From: Isotricha intestinalis
Lineage: Eukaryota; Ciliophora; Litostomatea; Vestibuliferida; Isotrichidae
Reading direction: 5' to 3'
Assembly (NCBI GenBank): GCA_023807065.1
Contig: JAJJLU010003827.1
Span: forward strand, 1-29,036
Length of the DNA: 29,036 nt
The position numbers were made by a program, and so were the translations under genes. Below are positions 1-9,214 of this stretch, one piece after another. Positions within the stretch are counted from its first letter, which is position 1. Each line of letters opens with the position of its first letter. The notes beneath the pieces are model-generated. The model worked only from the letters and a program-made list of their open reading frames with translations, was not told where the DNA came from and ran no database searches.

Positions 1-1
1 T

Positions 2-220
2 GGTGGATTTTATGTTGGAAATTATATTGAAGGAATTAAAGAAGGTTATGGTGAAATGACTTGGCCAAATGGAAAAATATTTAAAGGTGATTTTAAAAAT
101 GGAAAACCTTGTGGTATTGGATTAATGACTATTAATGGAAAAGAAAAAACTGTTGCTTTTAAAAATGGAAAAATGCAACGAGCTATTAAAGAGATTAAAG
201 AAATTAAAGAAGAGGAATAA
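2..220 (+). CDS. MORN-repeat protein, C-terminal part (5' end outside window)
   Basis: The reading frame is open from base 2 and ends at TAA, giving the last 72 residues of a protein that starts upstream of the window. Two MORN units are visible: FYVGNYIEGIKEGYGEMTW, then IFKGDFKNGKPCGIG. They show the family pattern of aromatic-x-G-x-(F/Y/W)-x-N/D-G-x-x-x-G-x-G. A short charged tail rich in Lys, Ile and Glu follows. MORN repeats are beta-hairpin modules often found in proteins at membranes or the cytoskeleton, and in some phosphatidylinositol phosphate kinases. Which type this is cannot be told without the N-terminus. The next intact gene downstream is also a MORN gene on the same strand, so these may be tandem relatives. 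The family call is secure; function is unknown. Confidence 0.85.
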   Translation, partial: GGFYVGNYIEGIKEGYGEMTWPNGKIFKGDFKNGKPCGIGLMTINGKEKTVAFKNGKMQRAIKEIKEIKEEE

Positions 221-358
221 TTATATTTTTTTCTTCTTCTTTTTTTTTATTTTTTTAATTTTTTTTTTGTATTTTTTAATTATTGAATTTTTATAATGTT
301 ATTGTTTTTGTTTACAATAAGTATTTTTTAATATTCCTAATATAATAAATTTATATTT
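221..358. other. AT-rich 3' flank with T-tracts
   Basis: T-rich stretch directly after the stop of the first MORN gene, with several runs of T. No reading frame or recognisable signal was found. It probably contains the 3' UTR of that gene and the end of the decayed minus-strand gene that follows. Confidence 0.4.
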
Positions 359-910
359 TTATATTACTTTTATTTGGCTCTTTTTAGCTTTTTGCATCAA
401 TAAATTTTCCTTTGAATTAATTCTTAACTTTTTAAAATAATTTTTTTTCCAAAAATTTAATGACCATTCATTTTTTACCTTTAATATTTTTTATCATATC
501 CATTGTAATAACATTATCAAAAGAATCCATTTCCTTATTTTCAACTGATAAGTTTTATTATCTTTTTAATATTAATACTATTTTTATTAAAAGTATTTTG
601 GTATATTTTTTATAGGAATTTCTCTTTTAATATTATTTCCTTTTTTGATAGATATTCTAATCTTTTCTTTTATATATTACTTTTAATTTAAAAGACTAAT
701 TTTAGAAAACAATATTGAATTGTCCTTTGAAATCCATAAACCAAATTCATTATTATATTTTTTATAGTAAATTTATAAAATGTTTTTATGTCCTATAAGA
801 GAAAATTAAATTAGTTAAAAAATTGAAGGTAATTTTCTTGTTAATGAGAAAAAAATAATTGACCTAAGATAACCAATAAAAGACGATTCTAAAGGAATTT
901 TTATAAAATA
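359..910 (-). pseudogene. Decayed gene relic of unknown family
   Basis: No intact frame spans this stretch, but on the minus strand a chain of codon-like segments runs in one direction, interrupted by stops and frame changes. From 5' to 3' the segments include NEFGLWISKDNSILFSKISL (about 690-750), RLEYLSKKEIILKEKFL (about 615-660), KEMDSFDNVITMDMIKNIKG (about 477-537), and a 3' segment containing VKNEWSLNFWKKNYFKK that ends in TAA at 359-361. Composition and codon choice match the coding genes here (GAA, AAA, TTA; Trp and Met present) rather than random AT sequence. I could not join the pieces with GTAA...TAG mini-introns, so frameshift decay is the simpler reading. The family is not recognised. 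It could also be a real gene with sequencing errors. Confidence 0.45.
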
Positions 911-952
911 ATAAAAATATTTTTTTTTATAATTCAAAAGAAAAAACAAAAA

Positions 953-2117
953 ATGGGGAGTAAATTATGTAATTGTAATAATGATTTACCTCAAAATAAA
1001 TATGAAACAAGTATTGTAAATTTTAATATAAATAAAAATAGTTATCTTCAATTCCAAAAGACAAATCATCTATATCAAGTGAAATATTAAAATCAAAAAA
1101 ATTAAATTCACAAAACATTTCATCTTTAGTAGACAAAATAAATTCTTTACCTTCAAAAGATAGAATATCAATAATAAACAAAATAAATAAAATAACAAAA
1201 GCATATAGAAATCACTTAAATTTAAAAACAGTAAAAAAATTAAAATTTAAATAAAAAATTTATAGGAAACTTCAACTCAAAGAACATTTCCAAAAAACGA
1301 AGTAACCTTATATGAAAATATCTCAATTGGAGAGAAAGTAGAAAAAAAGAAAAAAAATAAAATAATAAAGATAATAAAAAACAATTTTGGAATTCAAACA
1401 TTTTTTGATGAATCAAAATATATAGGAACATTCCAAAACAACAAGCCATCAGGTTATGGAATATTTTATCATCAAAACGGAGATAAATATAAAGGTGAAT
1501 TTTCAAAGAACTTAAATGGTTTTGGTGAATATACAAATAATAAAGGTGCTTCATATATAGGTTATTTTAAAAATAATATTCAATTTGGAATTGGATATGA
1601 AAATTGGCCTGATAATTCTTTTTATAAAGGTAATTATATTAATGGAAAAAAAAATGGAATTGGAATTTATCATTGGAATGATGGAACTAGTTATGAAGGA
1701 GAATGGAAAGATAATTTTATTTTTGGATTTGGAATATATAAATTTATTGATGGAAGAATTTATAAAGGAGAATGGAAAGATAATATTATGAATGGTTATG
1801 GAGAATTTTATTGGAAAGATGGAAAAAAATATTTTGGATTTTATGATAATGATAAAAAAAATGGATTTGGAATTTTTTATTGGCCTAAAGAAAAATTTTA
1901 TATTGGTTTTTGGAAAGATGGAAAACAAAATGGAATTGCTAAATTTATTAAAGGTAATAATATTAAATATGGTATTTGGGTTAATGGAAAAAAAGAAAAG
2001 TGCTTTGATAATGTTAATGAATTTGAAAATGTTATGGAAAATAAAGAAAAACAATTTATTAGATTTTTTAAAATGGATATTGGAGATATTAAAAATTTTT
2101 TTGAGATTGATGATTAA
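953..2117 (+). CDS. MORN-repeat protein with N-terminal lipidation motif (3 exons)
   Basis: Exons 953-1015, 1042-1230 and 1266-2117 join into a 367-residue frame ending in TAA. Both introns (26 and 35 nt) are phase 0, begin GTAA and end TAG; neither length is a multiple of three. The protein starts MGSKLCNC: Gly2 fits N-myristoylation and the nearby Cys6 and Cys8 fit palmitoylation, so membrane anchoring is likely (inference). Residues about 22-130 are polar and basic with no known domain. Eight MORN units run from about 136 to 322, for example YEGEWKDNFIFGFGIYKF and YKGEWKDNIMNGYGEFYW. A charged tail follows. No catalytic domain is seen, so a scaffold or membrane/cytoskeleton adaptor is the best guess. 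The start is chosen because the ATG follows an A-rich leader and the lipidation motif only makes sense at the N-terminus. Confidence 0.85.
1016..1041 (+). other. 26-nt spliceosomal intron (MORN gene, intron 1)
   Basis: Sequence runs GTAAATTTTA...AAATAG. It sits between an ATT codon and a TTA codon, phase 0. Removing it joins two frames that are otherwise broken by stop codons. Confidence 0.75.
1231..1265 (+). other. 35-nt spliceosomal intron (MORN gene, intron 2)
   Basis: Sequence runs GTAAAAAAAT...TTATAG, phase 0, with an internal in-frame TAA. Removal links the Ser/Lys-rich second exon to the MORN-repeat exon. Confidence 0.85.
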
Positions 2118-2409
2118 ATTTATATAATATATTTTGTAGTTAAATTTTTTTTCCTTTTAATATTATTCTTTAATTTGAATTAAAACTAAATTTAATAAAA
2201 ATTCGTTAAGTTAAGCATTATCATATATATTAATATATTTATATAACAAATTATTAAAGAAAAAATCTAACTAATTCATATGATCTAATAATAATAACAA
2301 CTTTTACGTTGTTTTTATTTATAAATTCTTAATAACCAAAAAAGTATTATAAATACTAAAATATTTATAAAAAACATTGACTTCAAATCTAATTCTTTAT
2401 GAATGATTA

Positions 2410-2863
2410 TCAAAGTTTTTTTTTAAATTTTAAATTATGATGTTTCAACTTAATATGATGTTTTAAAGAACTTTCAGTACTATAATTCTTTTTACAATCA
2501 GGATAATCACAAATATATTTACATTTGATTTCCTTTTTACTTCTTCTATGTCTCTAATTTATTAATATTTTAAATTACTTTTCTTTGAGTGTATAAATCT
2601 TTTATTTCAATTTTATTTTCCTCTTTTTCTAATTTATTAATAATTGCTTTTAATTTGTTTTTTTCGGATATTAATTCTTGGAGTTTGTTTCTTAATAATT
2701 CATTAGTTTTATATAATTTTGAAAATTCTAAGAATAATTTATAATTCTGTTCATTTAACATACTCTCTTCTTCTTTTGATAATTCATCAATTTTTATATA
2801 CACACTTTTTTTTTGATTTTTATTTACATTAGAAAGATTTACACTAATTTCTAAATCTTTCAT
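2410..2863 (-). CDS. Small C2H2 zinc-finger protein with N-terminal coiled coil (2 exons)
   Basis: Exons 2579-2863 and 2410-2553 (read on the minus strand) join across a 25-nt intron into 142 residues. Residues about 26-88 form a charged Leu/Lys/Glu stretch with heptad spacing, likely a coiled coil for dimerisation. The second exon carries a basic patch (RHRRSKK, 96-102) and one C2H2 finger: Cys110-x4-Cys115-x12-His128-x4-His133, with Tyr119 and Leu125 at the usual hydrophobic positions. A single finger plus a basic arm plus a coiled coil suggests nucleic-acid binding in the nucleus, but the target is unknown. The stop is TGA followed at once by TAA. Its start codon lies 45 bp from that of the divergent TLDc gene, so they must share upstream sequence. 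Confidence 0.82.
2554..2578 (-). other. 25-nt intron (zinc-finger gene)
   Basis: On the minus strand it reads GTAATTTAAAA...AATTAG, phase 0. Its removal fuses the coiled-coil frame to the C2H2 finger frame; without it the first frame stops within the intron. Confidence 0.85.
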
Positions 2864-2908
2864 TTTTTGAATATTTTTTAAATAATTATTTTTTAAAAAA
2901 ATAATAAT
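2864..2908. promoter_or_regulatory. 45-bp shared upstream region of a divergent gene pair
   Basis: This is all the DNA between the ATG codons of the zinc-finger gene (-) and the TLDc gene (+). It is almost pure A/T with T and A runs. Any core promoter and 5' UTRs for both genes must fit here or overlap the coding sequence. No specific motif is recognised. Confidence 0.45.
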
Positions 2909-3760
2909 ATGGAAGAAGGTAATTACATTTAATTTTATTTATTTAGGATAGAAACTCGTAAACTTTTATTTTCTACATCTTTTAATTCTAATTTAACAAG
3001 TGATACAATAAATTCATATTTAGTTATTAATGAAGATAACAATAAAAATAAAAATAAAAATATTATAAATTATAATCAAGATTCAAAAAGTGAAAATATT
3101 TCAATTAATAAAAATTCCAATTATTTAACAGAAATAAATAGTATTATATTTGAAATTCAAAATTACGAGAAAAAAAATCTTCTTTCTTCTGAATATCCAT
3201 ATTTCATAGAAGAAAATAAAACAGAATTTATTCCTAAATTATCAAAAAAAAGTGAAATACTTAATAAAAATCAAATTATTGATTTACATAATAATTTACC
3301 CTATTATGAGCAATATAAAAATTTAACATTATTATATTCTCTTATTAATGATGGTTCATCTATAAAAACATTTTTAAATAAAACAAATGGATATAAAAGT
3401 TTAATTTTATTTATTAAAGATAATAATAATTGTATTTTTGGAGCTTATTCAAATGAAGGATTTAAATTTAATCCAAATAAATTATATGGAACTGGAGAAA
3501 CTTTTATTTTTAGCTTTTTTAATTCTGATAAAATTCATATTTATTTATCAACTGAAGAAAATGAAAGATATATTTATTCTGATTATAATAGAATTTCATT
3601 TGGTTGTAGTGATGAAAATTTTTCTTTAAACTTAGAAGATGATTTTCAAAGAGGATATTCAAAACAAACAAAAACTTTTCATAATCCATCTCTTACTTTA
3701 TCTTCAGATAATAATTTTTTAATTTTAAATATAGAATGTTATACATTTCAAAATATTTAA
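2909..3760 (+). CDS. TLDc-domain protein (OXR1/NCOA7-like), 2 exons
   Basis: A 10-nt first coding exon (2909-2918, MEE plus one base) is joined by a 33-nt intron to 2952-3760, giving 272 residues ending in TAA. Residues about 130-272 are a TLDc domain: the opening LLYSLINDGSSIKTF, the core YKSLILFIKDNNNCIFGAYS, the glycine motif YGTGETFIFSF and the closing DDFQRGYSKQTKTFHNPSL all match the family pattern. The N-terminal half is Asn/Lys/Ser-rich, with no LysM or GRAM domain. In animals and yeast TLDc proteins protect against oxidative stress and regulate the vacuolar H+-ATPase; that role here is by family. The long exon has no in-frame Met, so start prediction depends on the mini-intron; the domain call does not. 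Confidence 0.88.
2919..2951 (+). other. 33-nt intron (TLDc gene)
   Basis: Sequence runs GTAATTACAT...TAGGATAG. The AG at 2950-2951 is used rather than the earlier AG at 2945-2946, because only the later one keeps the TLDc frame after ATG GAA GAA G. It is phase 1 and a multiple of three, but carries an in-frame TAA if retained. Confidence 0.65.
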
Positions 3761-4018
3761 TAATATATTTAAAAAATTATTTTCTTTAATAATTATACTG
3801 TTTAATAATTATAAAATTAAATACTAAAATTAATTAAAAACATTAAAAATATTAATCAATAATCTTAATTGAAAATTTTATATTCCAATTATTGTAAAAT
3901 TCATAATAAAATAAATAATTATTTTAAAAATTAATATATAATATAAAATTAAGAAACACACATAAAATATTTTAAAAATAATTTTTATTTCAAAAAATCA
4001 TAAAATTAGAATCAAATA

Positions 4019-4849
4019 ATGTCAATTAATAAATTAGCATTTACACCAGGGATAAAACAAAATATGAATTCTCAAATTAAAAGAGTACAATCAAAAGCTG
4101 AATATCATGAATTTAAATCTTCATCAACAAGTAATATTTTTTTAGATTCAACAATATCAAGTCCAAATGTAAAAAATATGATAAAAGCAGTTGCAACAAT
4201 ATTACAAAGTCAATTAAATGAAGATATGAATTTAGGAAAAACAATAAGTAAAAAAAGTGATTTATATTTCTTTTCAGAAGAAAAATATATTGATGAATTT
4301 CCACAATATTTTGATAAACAAAGAATTGAAAATATAAAAAAAATTCCTACTTTAGATGATATGATCAATTTTATTGAAGCTCTTTATAATTGTGTTCAAT
4401 TTTCTTGTGAATGTTGTATAATAAGTTTAATTTATATAAATAGAATTATTGCTTTAACTGGTTTAAGTTTACAAACTACAAATTGGAGACCTTTAATTTT
4501 TGTTTCTTTAATGATAAGTCAAAAAATTTGGGATGATAAATATTTATCTAATGGGGATTTTTCTTATATTTATCCATTTTTCGAAAAAAATCAATTAAAT
4601 ATTTTAGAAATGAAATTTTTAGAAATGATTCAATATAATGTATTTGTTAAGTTAAGTGTTTATATGACATTTTATTTAGAATTAAAAGCTCTTGTTCATG
4701 AAAGTTATGTAAATCAACCTTTGACTAGTTATAATTTTAAAAAAATGGAACATTTGATTAAAACAAAGGTTGAAAAAAAATTAAGAAGAAATAAATCCGA
4801 AGGGAAATTCCGTGTCAATGGAGACAATTCTAATTATGTAATTAGTTAA
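4019..4849 (+). CDS. Cyclin, PHO80 / cyclin-Y-like
   Basis: Single-exon gene of 276 residues. A cyclin box fills about residues 100-235. The diagnostic stretch is NWRPLIFVSLMISQKIWDD (about 160-178), close to the cyclin Y / PHO80 pattern (NW+ ... ASKxWDD), followed by DFSYIYPFFEKNQLNILEMKFLEMIQYNV, which matches the helix pair NxLExxFLExLxYxV. The N-terminus (1-70) is Ser/Lys-rich and may be regulatory. The C-terminus is basic. Cyclins of this class bind CDK5/PHO85- or CDK14-type kinases rather than mitotic CDK1, so a role in nutrient or membrane signalling is more likely than mitosis (inference). Flanked by 258 bp and 702 bp of AT-rich spacer. The family call is firm; the CDK partner is not in this window. 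Confidence 0.9.
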   Translation: MSINKLAFTPGIKQNMNSQIKRVQSKAEYHEFKSSSTSNIFLDSTISSPNVKNMIKAVATILQSQLNEDMNLGKTISKKSDLYFFSEEKYIDEFPQYFDKQRIENIKKIPTLDDMINFIEALYNCVQFSCECCIISLIYINRIIALTGLSLQTTNWRPLIFVSLMISQKIWDDKYLSNGDFSYIYPFFEKNQLNILEMKFLEMIQYNVFVKLSVYMTFYLELKALVHESYVNQPLTSYNFKKMEHLIKTKVEKKLRRNKSEGKFRVNGDNSNYVIS

Positions 4850-5551
4850 TGATATACATAGGTGTATGTTTTAAAAATTTTTAACTATAATATAAATAAG
4901 AATATTTTCAAGTATCATATTATAATATAAAAACATTATTTTTAAAATTTAAAAATATTGGTATATATTTTTTAATTTTTTTTTTATATTATTAAATCAA
5001 TAAAACTACAAAGAGTTAAATAAATATAAACCACATTAAAGATTATATGAAAATTAATTTATTATTGAAAGAATTCTTAATAGGAATAGTGGGAATTTAT
5101 TAGAAAGAAATTTATAATTATAATTTTTATAAAATCACTCATAAACAAAACAAATATCCCTAATATTTAATAAAACTGAAATATCAACATAATTTTAACT
5201 TTTATAAAAAATTATGTAGAAAAAAAAATTACTCAGTATAATCTGAGATATTAAATCAAATTATCTATTGTGTTTCTATTATATTTGTGGTTTTTTTTTC
5301 ACAATTTTATTCAAAGAATTAGTCTTTTTTTCTCGTAAACATTTGAAATATTATATTTATTTTTCATTTTATATTTAAAATTAAATTTAATGAATAATTA
5401 AAAAAATTTAACACCAAAATTTTATCTTATGGTTTATTTCATATTTAAAAAGAAAAAATATGTATTTATTTATTGAAAAATGAATAAGAGTATAATTAAA
5501 TAAAATTTTATTCACAAAAATAAAAAAAATATAAAAAAATATTTTTCACTA
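4850..5551. other. 702-bp intergenic region, no feature recognised
   Basis: AT-rich spacer between the cyclin gene and the TPR-like gene. I checked both strands: there are short codon-like stretches but no chain of segments in one direction as convincing as in the other long spacers. No tRNA, snRNA or repeat was seen. Confidence 0.4.
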
Positions 5552-7966
5552 ATGAATGAAATGAATAAAAGTATTGATAATAATTCAGAAATATCTTTTA
5601 ATTCAGAATTTTCAAATTCAGTTAATGTTATTTCATTAGCCCAAAGAGGAAAAACAAATCAAGGAACAAAAGAATCAGATTTTGATGATGAATTAGTGTT
5701 TGAAAAAATTAATTTATATTTAATTTCAAAACAATATAAAGAAACAATAAAATTTATAGAAACAAAAGAACAATTATTAGAAGAACATTCATTTAATTAC
5801 ATATTTTTTGATTTAAAATTAAAATGTTTTTATAAAATCCTAAAAAATGAATTATCAAAATATAAATATAGAAATAAAAACATTGAATATTCACCAACAA
5901 TGAAAACAAGTATTACTTTAGAAAAAATGTTTCAAAAAATGAAAAGTTACTTTAAAAATATAATTAAAGTTTTTTATTTAGAAGCTGCAAATGAAAAAGC
6001 AAAAGAAATATTAATTCAAAATTATTGTGAAGGTTTATATTTATTAGCAAAATTTCATAAGATAAAAAACCAAACTCAAGATGCATCTTCATATTTATCA
6101 ATAAGTCATTCAATGTTAAAAACATATATTGATAAATGTAAAGATCCTTATACTTATCAAGTTTATCAAAAAATTTTAATATTATTATCTACTCTATTAA
6201 TTGAAGATAATTGTTATTATAATGCAATTGAATATAATTTTCTTTGTTTAAAATTATGTATCAAAGAATTATTCATTAGAAATACTCTTGATAAAGGAAT
6301 TAATTTACATTCTATGCCTTATAAAATTAGGAATTATTTTAGAGAAATATTTCAAAATATAAATTTAAGTTTATATTTCTTAGGAATTTGTTATGAAAAT
6401 TTAGGTCAATTATCAAAAGCTCTTGATTGTTATAAACAAGCTTCTTGGTTTATTTCTAAATTTTATCATGAATCAAATTCTAAATTATTTGAAATTATTC
6501 AAGGAACTGAAATTATAGCTTTCAAATTATATGATTTAATAATGGAAAAAATAAGAAATAGAGACTCAGAACAAGAAAAACTTGAGAAAGAAAATAAAAA
6601 AAAAATATTAGATTATGAAAGATTAAAACAATTAAATAAAATTTCAGCAGGTTTAATATATAATGTTGATAAATTTCCTGTTTCAAATTATATAGAAAAT
6701 AAAATTCAATTATTTCAATCTGGAGAACCAATTACAGTATCATCATATAATTATGAATATTTATATAAATCCGAAAAAGAAAAAGAAAATTTTCCATCAC
6801 CTTCAACAATAAAAATGATTGATAATGTTGTTTTATATAATGATCTTTTATCAAGAAAATATCAAAAGTTTATAAATAGTACTAAAGATTTAAACTTTAA
6901 TAATATTAATAAAGATAATTTTGATGAATTAGAAAGATATAATCGACATTTAATGATTGAAAAAAATAAAGAATTAGAAAGGAAAAAGAAAAATTTAAAT
7001 CAAAATTTTGATAAAAATCTAAATAATAGTCAAAATTTATCTCAAAATAATAATTATAAACTATTATCTCCAACAAATAGTTTAAGATCCATAAAGAGTT
7101 TTTATAGAAAGAAATCAGATGATTTTTTTTTTTTTAAAAAGAAAAGAAATAAAAATGAAAGGAATGAAAAATTAGATAAAAGTTCAAATTCAAATTCAAC
7201 AAGAGCTTTATCATCCAAAAGATTAAATATAAGTAAAGGAAATTATCAATTTGAAAAAGTTGAAAAAAGCCAATCTACAAAAAATAAAAACTCAATTTTA
7301 AATAATAAAAATAAAACAAATATAAAATATTCTGTTCCTAAAAAAGTTGAAAGATTTCCTTTAAGTAAATCTTTTATTTTTAATAAAAATTTTAAGAAAA
7401 AAATAGAATTTTTAGAAAAAATGAATAATAGAGAAATAAAATTTCAAAAAAATATATTATATTTAAAAAAAATAGAAAGTAAAATATTAAAAGATATTGA
7501 AAATGAAAGTGATTGTACAGTGAGAGCAATAAATAAAGCTGATTTTTCTTTTAATTTAATAAAAGAAAAAATTTATAAAAAATATAAAAAACCTAAATTA
7601 TTATTTGACAATTTACCTGAAAATAAAATTGATCCTATTGATAAAGTAAATCTAGAAAAAATCAAATTACAAGATAATTTAATTGCTGGTTTAAATCCAA
7701 AAAAATTAGAATTATTGAAAAATTTAGATAAAAATATTGAAATTATGAGAAATGAACAATTTACAAAATTACTTCATACTAATAATAATAATAATAATTC
7801 TAAACAAAAAAAAGATAATATTAAAGAAAAAGAACTGGATTTAAAAATTTTTGAAAAAAAAGTTAAAAATGTTTCAAATGTAAATAATAATATTATTTCA
7901 ACATTAGATAAAGAAATAAACAATTTTAAAAAGAAAGAACAATTTCTTTATCAATTCAAAAAATAA
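5552..7966 (+). CDS. TPR-like protein of unknown function (804 aa)
   Basis: Intact single-exon frame. The N-terminal half (about 40-310) is predicted alpha-helical with hairpins that resemble tetratricopeptide repeats: EGLYLLAKFHKIKNQTQDAS (about 158-180) and SLYFLGICYENLGQLSKALD (about 272-292), the latter having the TPR pattern L-G-x2-Y-x3-G-x4-A-x2-Y. A Lys/Glu-rich coiled coil follows at about 330-360. Next comes a segment with KMIDNVVLYNDLLSRKYQKF (about 423-442), then a long basic Asn/Ser/Lys low-complexity stretch with an Asn run encoded near 7780. The C-terminus is again charged coiled coil. No enzyme domain is seen. TPR helices usually hold protein partners, so a scaffold is likely, perhaps cytoskeletal or ciliary (inference). 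Not assigned to a named family. Confidence 0.75.
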   Translation: MNEMNKSIDNNSEISFNSEFSNSVNVISLAQRGKTNQGTKESDFDDELVFEKINLYLISKQYKETIKFIETKEQLLEEHSFNYIFFDLKLKCFYKILKNELSKYKYRNKNIEYSPTMKTSITLEKMFQKMKSYFKNIIKVFYLEAANEKAKEILIQNYCEGLYLLAKFHKIKNQTQDASSYLSISHSMLKTYIDKCKDPYTYQVYQKILILLSTLLIEDNCYYNAIEYNFLCLKLCIKELFIRNTLDKGINLHSMPYKIRNYFREIFQNINLSLYFLGICYENLGQLSKALDCYKQASWFISKFYHESNSKLFEIIQGTEIIAFKLYDLIMEKIRNRDSEQEKLEKENKKKILDYERLKQLNKISAGLIYNVDKFPVSNYIENKIQLFQSGEPITVSSYNYEYLYKSEKEKENFPSPSTIKMIDNVVLYNDLLSRKYQKFINSTKDLNFNNINKDNFDELERYNRHLMIEKNKELERKKKNLNQNFDKNLNNSQNLSQNNNYKLLSPTNSLRSIKSFYRKKSDDFFFFKKKRNKNERNEKLDKSSNSNSTRALSSKRLNISKGNYQFEKVEKSQSTKNKNSILNNKNKTNIKYSVPKKVERFPLSKSFIFNKNFKKKIEFLEKMNNREIKFQKNILYLKKIESKILKDIENESDCTVRAINKADFSFNLIKEKIYKKYKKPKLLFDNLPENKIDPIDKVNLEKIKLQDNLIAGLNPKKLELLKNLDKNIEIMRNEQFTKLLHTNNNNNNSKQKKDNIKEKELDLKIFEKKVKNVSNVNNNIISTLDKEINNFKKKEQFLYQFKK

Positions 7967-8159
7967 TATAAATATAAAATATAAATATGTGTTATAATTT
8001 TTTTTAAAACAAAAAAATGTATTTTTTATAAAGAAATTAAGTTAAAAAAATATTAAATTCATAGTTCAGATTTTTTTTAATATTAATTCTTCTTCTTTTG
8101 AAATTTAAATTATTTTAAAATATATTTGATTTTAAAAAAAGAAAATTTAAAAAAAAGAG

Positions 8160-9090
8160 AGAAAAAAAAAATGATTTATTTAAATATTAGAATCAATTGA
8201 AAGTGATATTTAGAAAAATTTCATCAAACATAAAAACCAAGAAATGAACAAAAAGATTAAATTTATCTATTAAAGAATTAACTCAATCAAATATAAATTT
8301 AAAAATAGAATACAAAGCAAATCAAAATTCTGAAAGTAGAATTTACAATTAAATCCAAAAAAACAATCACAAAATTAAAATAAGTAGAATTAATAATGTA
8401 AATAAATTAATAAATAATTTGGATTGATAAAAAAAGGAATATAATGAAGAACATATAAGTACTATTTCTTCTATGAGTAATATAAATATTCATTAAATGG
8501 CTCTTTTATTTCAAATAAAAATATTAAAAAAACCATTAATAAATTAAAGAATTTATAATTAAAATTATAAATTTTTTTCATTAAAAAAGTTTGAAAATAT
8601 CGTAATTTCAAATAAATAAATATTTTTTATTAAAATTAAATGGAATATAAAGGATTATATTTATAAGATATTATATTAAATTTAACAATTTTATATTTTA
8701 TTTAATTTTGAAAGTTTTATATTTTATTTCATTGTAAAAGTTTTATTAAAGGAAAAAATACTTTTTATTATCAATCATGAAATAAAAAAAAGCTAAAAAA
8801 ACAACAAAAAAATAATTTGATTTAACTTTTAAATATTGTGAAGAATTAAAATATTTAATATAACTCAAGAAGAATATGTTAATTTCTTTAATAATAAATT
8901 AGCAATGAGATCAGATGATATTATTAATATTTGAACAAAATAAATAAAAAATTGAAAATCAAATATATCTAAATAAAATAAACAATATGAGAAAAAAGTA
9001 AAAAAATATTTTGAAAGATGATAATTCACCATTTGTAAATATAGATATAGATAAAGATAAATATAAGGGTGATAAAAACTAAATGAACTA
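8160..9090 (+). pseudogene. Decayed gene relic in the 1.25-kb spacer
   Basis: Bases 7967-9214 hold no intact gene. On the plus strand several coding-like segments occur in order, separated by stops and frame changes: LSIKELTQSNINLKIEYKAN (about 8263-8322), EYNEEHISTISSMSNINI (about 8438-8493), NGSFISNKNIKKTINKLK (about 8497-8550), ITQEEYVNFFNNKLAMRSDD (about 8861-8920) and DDNSPFVNIDIDKDKYKG (about 9018-9071). Codon choice is like that of the live genes. One 41-nt GTAA...AAG stretch (8398-8438) could be a relic intron, but other breaks need single-base shifts or CAA-to-TAA type changes. Boundaries are approximate and the family is not recognised. Confidence 0.4.
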
Positions 9091-9214
9091 ATATCAAAAT
9101 AAAAATATTATAAAAATAAAATATATATATTATTATTTTACTATTATAAAAATAAATTTAAAATATTACTTTTTAATAATTACAAGTTTTTCAAGATAAT
9201 TATTAAATTAATTA

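Noticed and set aside
1551..2054. Long minus-strand and alternative plus-strand frames over the MORN exon
   Set aside because: They are by-products of the Gly/Lys/Asn-rich repeat; the spliced MORN frame explains the sequence fully.
3438..3629. Short plus-strand frame (63 codons) within the TLDc gene
   Set aside because: Out of frame with the TLDc domain and of hydrophobic AT-shadow composition.
4850..5551. Possible fourth gene relic in the spacer after the cyclin gene
   Set aside because: Only a few short codon-like words on the minus strand, not consistent in order or frame.
7784..7800. AAT run as a microsatellite feature
   Set aside because: It is a short in-frame Asn run inside the TPR-like gene, ordinary for this genome.
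8398..8438. Possible 41-nt intron inside the relic
   Set aside because: It starts GTAA but ends AAAG rather than TAG, and splicing it does not remove the other breaks.
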